A stretch of DNA of 64,000 bases, taken from Heliocidaris tuberculata. Its lineage: Eukaryota > Echinodermata > Echinoidea > Camarodonta > Echinometridae. The stretch lies in contig CM046847.1 of the NCBI GenBank assembly GCA_025618425.1, forward strand, positions 9,385,033 through 9,449,032, in the 5' to 3' direction. Each line of letters starts with the position of its first letter. The first letter of the stretch is position 1. The position numbers were made by a program, and so were the translations under genes. This document shows positions 58,501 through 64,000 of the stretch, piece by piece. The notes beneath the pieces are model-generated. The model searched no databases. It saw only the letters and a program-made list of their open reading frames with translations, and was not told the origin of the DNA.

Positions 58501-60799
58501 GATATCATCAAGATTCTGATTGCATCATGCATATATTAAGGTTGTTCATACTTTGATCCGTGCAACAAAAATGACCGAATGATTGATGTGCTATGGAACA
58601 TGTTATTACAGAGCAAATCTCCCAGGACAAACATGAGCAGTGATCCTGGATTCGACTCCCATGATGAGGGTCTGGGAAGTGAAAATGAAGATCATGATGA
58701 CTTCGGGAGCGACGATTCCGACGACGATGATGACATCCCTGATGATGCCAGCGATATCTCTGATGACCCTGGTATGTCAGAAAAGTTCTTAATTTACATT
58801 ATTTTCATATAGTAGTTATCAAGTTGCTGCCTTAAAAAGTTTTGCCCTGTTCCCAAAATCTACCATACATGACCTCTCAATCAGGCCTGTGAATGGGGTT
58901 TCACAAAAAGAGCGGAAAAAAGTTGAAAGTTTCTGCCGCCATGATTCTACCTATTATCATACAATATGACCACACGCCAGCAAATTCTATTGCCACAACA
59001 CACACAAATCACAACATTGTACACACAGACATTGTCACTAACCACAAGAAAGTCCCATAGTTACCTCCAAAATTCCGTCTAAAAAGCCTAATTCCACCGT
59101 CAAAAATGCAGAATCAGCGCCATATTTCCAAAGCATGCGGGGCTTAAGTCCAATGCTAAGAAACGGGTTCGCCGAAAAAGCGTTAAAATCAAGAAATCAG
59201 CGGTTTTGTGGCGAGTTTTTTTGCTTATCACAAGCTACGAGTATGATGGTGTCGGCAAAAAACAAATGAAAATCCAAAACCCCCGTACCTGCCGATGCAT
59301 TGACTTCATGTACAAAGTTGAATACAAGTCCCGACTTGCCTTCATTCGACCGAAGTGCCACGCGCGCAACGCCCGCGATGAACAACCAATAAAATAGCGG
59401 AAATAGCACACAGGAAAAAAGCGGAAATTGAAATCAGGCAGAATAATAAAAAAAGCGGAGATTTCACAGGCCTGCTCAATGTAAACAGAAAAGTGGTCTT
59501 TATAGACCGGCTGTCTAGCTTACACATGACAGTGAATTTGCTCGAATGCAGGCTTCAATAAGAAAATATTATTCAAGAGAAACCAAGAAATTACCTTTCT
59601 ACATTTTGGTTTCTAAAGCAGATTAAACTGTACTGCATTGCAGATTACTGAGATGGAGTAGCACATGTTGTAAGTCTAATTTGGAACAAGGACTGAAATA
59701 CATGTATGACTAGGATGTGTCTCATTTTAGATATGTACAAATTGCTTTTACATGAATATGAATGTCTTGAATATGTCATGGTACCATTGGATTATCTCTT
59801 GAATAATCCTGTTTTCTTGTTCTACTAAAAGGTTTACCATCGACAAGCACAAAGCACTCTTCGGGAAAGGACTCCACAGGTTCCTTGGCTACCAGAAGAA
59901 GACGGGTCAAGACACGACGCAGCGAATACGATGACTTCACTCCTAACCCTCGCAAGCTCCTGAACATCGGCCACGAACTCAACAAGCTGAACCTGACGAT
60001 CAGCTCGTTATGTCCTGGCAACGAAGCATCGAATGATGAGAAGAACCAGACGAGAAGGGAGAAGAACAAGCTGGCATCAAGGTAAGTACATTTAACTCTG
60101 CCAATATTGCATTCGTCATCTTCCTTCATATGATATCTGGCAGCTATATAGGGACGATCAAGGTTGGAGAACCAGGCAAGGGCATCATCTGACACGGGGA
60201 CACGCAGCTCCTTGGTGCCCCCTGGAAACCTTTTCAACACACAGTCAATGATGATATGTGATGAGGTCTGGTCTGGGTGACCGTAATTGCATGCTACAAT
60301 GTCTGGAAAGTTCCATTCATTGGTGAAGGGTTATGCGCAGGCCTGGCATTATACTGTGAGGATTCTATTTAGGGAAAGCCACTGTCACCTACCAAGGATA
60401 GTACTCATTATATCTTGCTCTTTATAGGTGGTATTTATGTGACCCTAAAGTGGATGACCTTTTGGATGTGGGATAACAAAAGGATCACAGCGATTTTCCG
60501 CCCACCATACATTAACAAGTTGCCTTGAATGAAAATAAACAAAACAGAGCATAGGTGAAAATTGAGAAAAAAGGTAAAACAACTTATGAATGTTTGAAAT
60601 TCAAGATGGGTGTAATGTGGAACTCTTGAATTAGCAAATAGGAAGAGAAGTGTAACAGAAAATGTACCTTTATTCCAGATAGGTACATTTTAATTTATAC
60701 TCATTGTTTTCAAGTTGTTTTATTAAGTGCAAAAATGAAAGAAAGAATGAAGAAACAGACAACTAAAGATTTGAAAATATGTGGACAAATAAAGAAGTT

Positions 60800-60833
<34 letters not shown>

Positions 60834-63419
60834 GGATGAAGCTTTATGTATGTCAAATAATGCAAAGTCATGCCGTGTAGAGAGGAAGCATACACTAACA
60901 CTGACTCTTATCATACTGCAAGTCCTTGGCCACTGCACATTATGCAAGTGCCAGATGTAATTTGTCATTATAAAATTATCAAATGTTTCCCTTTGCACAA
61001 TTTGCTTGTTTGCTTATTTAGCGATGATATTTTTCTTCCTCTTAAGTAGGCCTACTTGACATTTTAAGGCTCTTTGCTATTAAAGTTGATTGGTTCTGCA
61101 AGTCATCTATGTGAATGTACCAGCAGGGGCATATCTTATCTCATATCTTGACTATTACTTACGATACATTTAGCCTTACTGCCCTATGACAATCCTCTTA
61201 TGTTTGAAGGACATTGCATCTAATTACAGGCAAAGCCTATTTTTTCCAAACCAGATCATGTGCAAAGAAATGTAGCATAGATGACGTATCCACTCTAAAA
61301 ATTAGCTTAATTTGTTTTATAATCTATATGTAAAACAGAAGTTGACCACAATATAAAGTTTTGCCAGTTATCAGGGGCATTATTTTAAAGTTACTTGCTA
61401 TACTCTAAAGGGGGATTGGTAATTTAAAGGGAAAATTCTATGCACAGCAAGAGAAAAAAGAAAAAAAGAAGCATTTAAAGATTTACTTTTGTCAATATAA
61501 TACTTTTGACAACATTTTTTCATACATGCATGACTAAGAATTTTTATCTGCAAACATGTACCGTGGCAATGTTTTGTTGTTGTTTTTTTTGGTCAAGTTT
61601 AATTCAATGTGAAGGGGTTAAAATTGAATAATTTTTTGTTTCAATAAGGAAAGCATGAAATTTGTGACTACAGTGTATATTATTTGCTGATATATTCTTA
61701 GTTATAACTTCTGTTTATATGTTTAAGTCCAAAAGTGCTTTATAGGTTGATTGTACTTTCAGTATTCATCAGTAAACTTGTGAGTTATGTATCATGTATG
61801 TTATTCTGTTGGTTTACATATCAAGTGTGAAGAGGGTTAGGGTGTCTCTCACTCTCTTAATCCTTTCAGGACAAGAATTATTCAAGGGCTGAATTGATCA
61901 CATTTTATTCTTCAAATTGGCAACAATAATATTTTTTCTTTTAGTGCTACATGGTTCTACTAAGGTGTAATGTCTTTAAGAACATATAAATGGTTAGGAA
62001 TTTCATCGAAAAGTTGAAAAAATGTCAGTTTTTATGAAAAACAGTAATATTGAACCTCTCAATGTGTTGCCAATTTAAGGGTTTCAAAGCTTATTTTCAT
62101 TTTCAAAATTCCTGACATCAAACGCAATATGGTCATGCAATAAAAATGGACATAATGTGTGTAGAAATTTTTTGCTCTTTCTACTCATGCATCTGGTATA
62201 TTTTTTAGAGCTCCGAATCAAAAGTTATGGAGCCACACAACAAAATGTGGTCAATTGTCTCGAAAGGGTTAACATAGCAGAACAAGCAATGCGATATGTC
62301 TCTCTAATTGCCCCATTTCCACCTCTCATCCTCCCGTCACTCCAGGGCATGCAGGCTCAAGAAGAAGGCGCAACACGAAGCCAACAAGGTCAAGCACTGG
62401 GGACTCATCGAGGAAGCAAGTAAGAGATCGCTTTCATATCTTGCTCTCCCGTTTCCCGTTTTCCCCTTAATGTAATGATTTACAGATCACAAGACTCTTC
62501 ATACTTTCTCTCAGCAATAGAAAGTGGATGTATACATTTATTTTTTCAGCGTAGGAAAGAATGATATAATTATTGCTTTCATTCGATATGATTTCAGTTT
62601 CCGCCTATGTTATTCGATAGCAATATTTTTCTAAAATTCTATTAGCCTATTGGCAATGAATAAATAATATATAGTCAGATGATACCATATATCAGTGGAG
62701 GATAAATACATCTGTTGCTTTCTTGTCTCATCTGATTTCATTTATTTCATAAGTAATCATGAAATCTTAGAACAAGGATCATTTAATGAGTAAGTTATGA
62801 GAGTGTTGGAACAATTATTTTGATACAATGTATTCTTGTTATGATATTTTCTTAAAGATAAAGTTGAGTTCTGGTCATGTGATTACACTGTGAAATGAAC
62901 CTCGAAGCATTTTTGAAAGGCTGATCATGTCTACCTGAAAACTGTTGTTCACTGTGCAGTTTTGGAATCGTCAAAATGATAAGAAATGGACCCAATCTCG
63001 ATGAAAAGCGCATGTACTTGACGTAAAAGCAGGGATATGTGACTGCACCACGTGTGGCATGAATGTTCGGCCCGAACACTTCAGCTTTTTCTTGTCATAT
63101 TTCGATTGATTGATTGAGGATTGAGAAAGCTCACAAATTAATATTTTCCCTTTCCCAGAACTCAACCTTCTCTTCAAGTTCTCGATTTGCCCTCACACTG
63201 TATTTCCAACTATGAAATATGCGTTACCATGACTGAAGTGTGTACCCATCAGGGTTTGATATAGAATGCCTACTAAGAGTTCCGTTCTCTTTTCAGAACA
63301 ACTGAAGCTGGTCCTGGCGAGCATGAGAAAAGAGATGATTGGTCGTCTTGAGAGACCCAAAGCATCATGGGATTACAGCCTTGGAGCGAAGCTTGATCAT
63401 CTAATCAAGAACTCACTTG
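55528..63419 (+). CDS. CREBRF: CREB3 regulatory factor (CREBRF), 5 coding exons, 3' end outside window
   Basis: Coding exons: 55528–56757, 58612–58771, 59832–60081, 62346–62419, 63297–63419, then a donor (G|GTATGT) leading out of the window. 612 complete codons are visible; human CREBRF is 639 residues. The start ATG sits in ACCATGG, seven bases after the acceptor at 55520. Exon 1 (residues 1–410) contains PTLAELNLEDSQSVDN, the counterpart of a conserved N-terminal block. Exon 2 is acidic (EDHDDFGSDDSDDDDD). Exon 3 has FTPNPRKLLNIGHELNKLN and ends in the basic region, and exon 4 continues it (REKNKLASR|ACRLKKKAQHEANKVK). Exon 5 is the leucine-zipper-like tail, ending LDHLIKNSLG. In vertebrates CREBRF (Luman recruitment factor) binds CREB3/Luman in the nucleus and promotes its turnover, and it influences stress and energy metabolism. 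An in-frame extension past 56757 is intron read-through. Confidence 0.94.
57109..57477 (-). mobile_element. TTGAGTTCTGG-ended MITE, copy E
   Basis: GAAGGTTGAGTTCTGGGGAA at the left and CCAGAACTCAACTTTATC at the right. In CREBRF intron 1, same orientation as the copies at 4701 and 30105. Confidence 0.8.
58882..59474. mobile_element. 593-bp non-autonomous element with CAGGCCTGTGA ends (hAT-like?)
   Basis: Left end CAGGCCTGTGAA, right end TTTCACAGGCCTG. CTCAAT lies directly outside both ends (58876–58881 and 59475–59480), consistent with a target-site duplication. The CAGGCC ends resemble hAT elements, but hAT usually duplicates 8 bp, so the assignment is uncertain. In CREBRF intron 2. Confidence 0.65.
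60090..60340 (-). pseudogene. Relic of a non-LTR retrotransposon 3' coding end, antisense in CREBRF intron 3
   Basis: The minus strand encodes a Cys/His stretch, CNYGHPDQTSSHIIIDC, followed by LKRFPGGTKEL, resembling the C-terminal zinc-knuckle-like end of LINE ORF2 proteins. A stop codon lies shortly upstream and no reverse transcriptase is present. The identification rests on the C-x(n)-HPDQT-x-H-x3-C pattern alone. Confidence 0.45.
60799..60833. repeat. (GA)n followed by poly-G
   Basis: About 12 GA units run straight into a G12 tract. In CREBRF intron 3. Confidence 0.9.
61857..62272 (+). mobile_element. TTAA-flanked piggyBac-like MITE, copy 3
   Basis: TTAATCCTTTCAGGACAAG at the left and CTCGAAAGGGTTAA at the right. 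It ends 73 bases before the CREBRF exon at 62346. The interior matches the copies at 41895 and 45658. Confidence 0.85.
62852..63178 (+). mobile_element. TTGAGTTCTGG-ended MITE, copy F
   Basis: TTAAAGATAAAGTTGAGTTC at the left and CCCAGAACTCAACCTTCTC at the right. It ends about 118 bases before the CREBRF exon at 63297. Confidence 0.8.
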
Positions 63420-64000
63420 GTATGTCTGCTGCCATTTTTCTTTCCATCTTTAATTGATCTTGGTATGGAAGCCTTACAAATGGAACAAGCTGTGTTACGA
63501 AAACATGTTTTTGCTGTATGAATTGTAAAAATCGGATTCATTTTCTAGAAATGAAGGATGTTAATTCATTAAAGTTGGAGGATATTTTTAAACATCTGTA
63601 AGTAGTTTTTTTAATGAAACATTTCTTTACATTTTTTTTTCTTCCTGGGACTCTGCTTTTTCTTATTCTCAATTCTGGAAAAATTGTTTTATGCGAAAGT
63701 AGCCTCAGTTCTGAAATCTCATCAGATTTGTTCCTTCTTGGCATGTTGTATAAATTATACTTTATTCTCATAGGACATCCTGTCTCCTTTGTCATTGTTT
63801 GTGTGATCTGACACCAATTTAAATTTTATTTCACTTTAAATTCAAGCCACTTTTGTTTATACATGTAGTTTTAAAGTCTTGCATGTAATGAATAAAAAGA
63901 ATAAGACTTAACTTATTTCTATAAGCCTTTTCCATCATTCTGATTCTCTTGATTTTGGTAGTATTTGGCCATATATCTATCTACTATACTGAATGTAAAT

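Overview
This is animal nuclear DNA. It has long AT-rich introns, GT–AG splice sites and many short non-autonomous transposons. The conserved proteins and repeat types point to an echinoderm, most likely a sea urchin; the species is an inference from recall and was not tested by a search. No rRNA, functional tRNA gene, CRISPR array or bacterial-type operon was seen.

Three conserved protein-coding genes account for nearly all coding sequence, and their exons were joined by hand. (1) WDR91, minus strand, 22165 to 6282, 17 coding exons, 790 residues: an endosomal Rab7/PI3-kinase regulator with an N-terminal LisH-like segment, a coiled coil, a low-complexity linker and a C-terminal WD40 domain. 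(2) DCLRE1A (SNM1A), plus strand, 22798 to 35594, 9 coding exons, 1206 residues: an interstrand-crosslink repair nuclease with a UBZ4 finger, tandem PCNA-binding motifs and a metallo-beta-lactamase/beta-CASP core whose motifs are intact. (3) CREBRF, plus strand, from 55528 and running off the right edge: a bZIP-related regulator of CREB3/Luman, five coding exons visible.

Layout: 1–6281 is non-coding, repeat-rich DNA downstream of WDR91. 6282–22165 is WDR91. 22166–22797 is a 632-bp head-to-head spacer, presumably a shared promoter. 22798–35594 is DCLRE1A, followed by two decayed copies of its last exon. 36–55 kb is a gene-poor interval made of MITEs, foldback elements, microsatellites and homopolymer G tracts. 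55037 to the end is CREBRF with a 5' UTR exon. The genes do not share a pathway; WDR91 and DCLRE1A are linked only by the spacer.

The most notable points are a minor-spliceosome (U12) AT–AC intron and a GC–AG intron in WDR91, a dead duplicate of a WDR91 exon inside an intron, a tandemly triplicated terminal exon of DCLRE1A, a MITE ending 8 bases before a DCLRE1A exon, and several repeat families with multiple copies in this one window (a TTAA-flanked piggyBac-like MITE with four copies, a TTGAGTTCTGG-ended MITE with six copies plus a fragment, and long-arm foldbacks with four copies). I found no evidence of a wholly new biological system.
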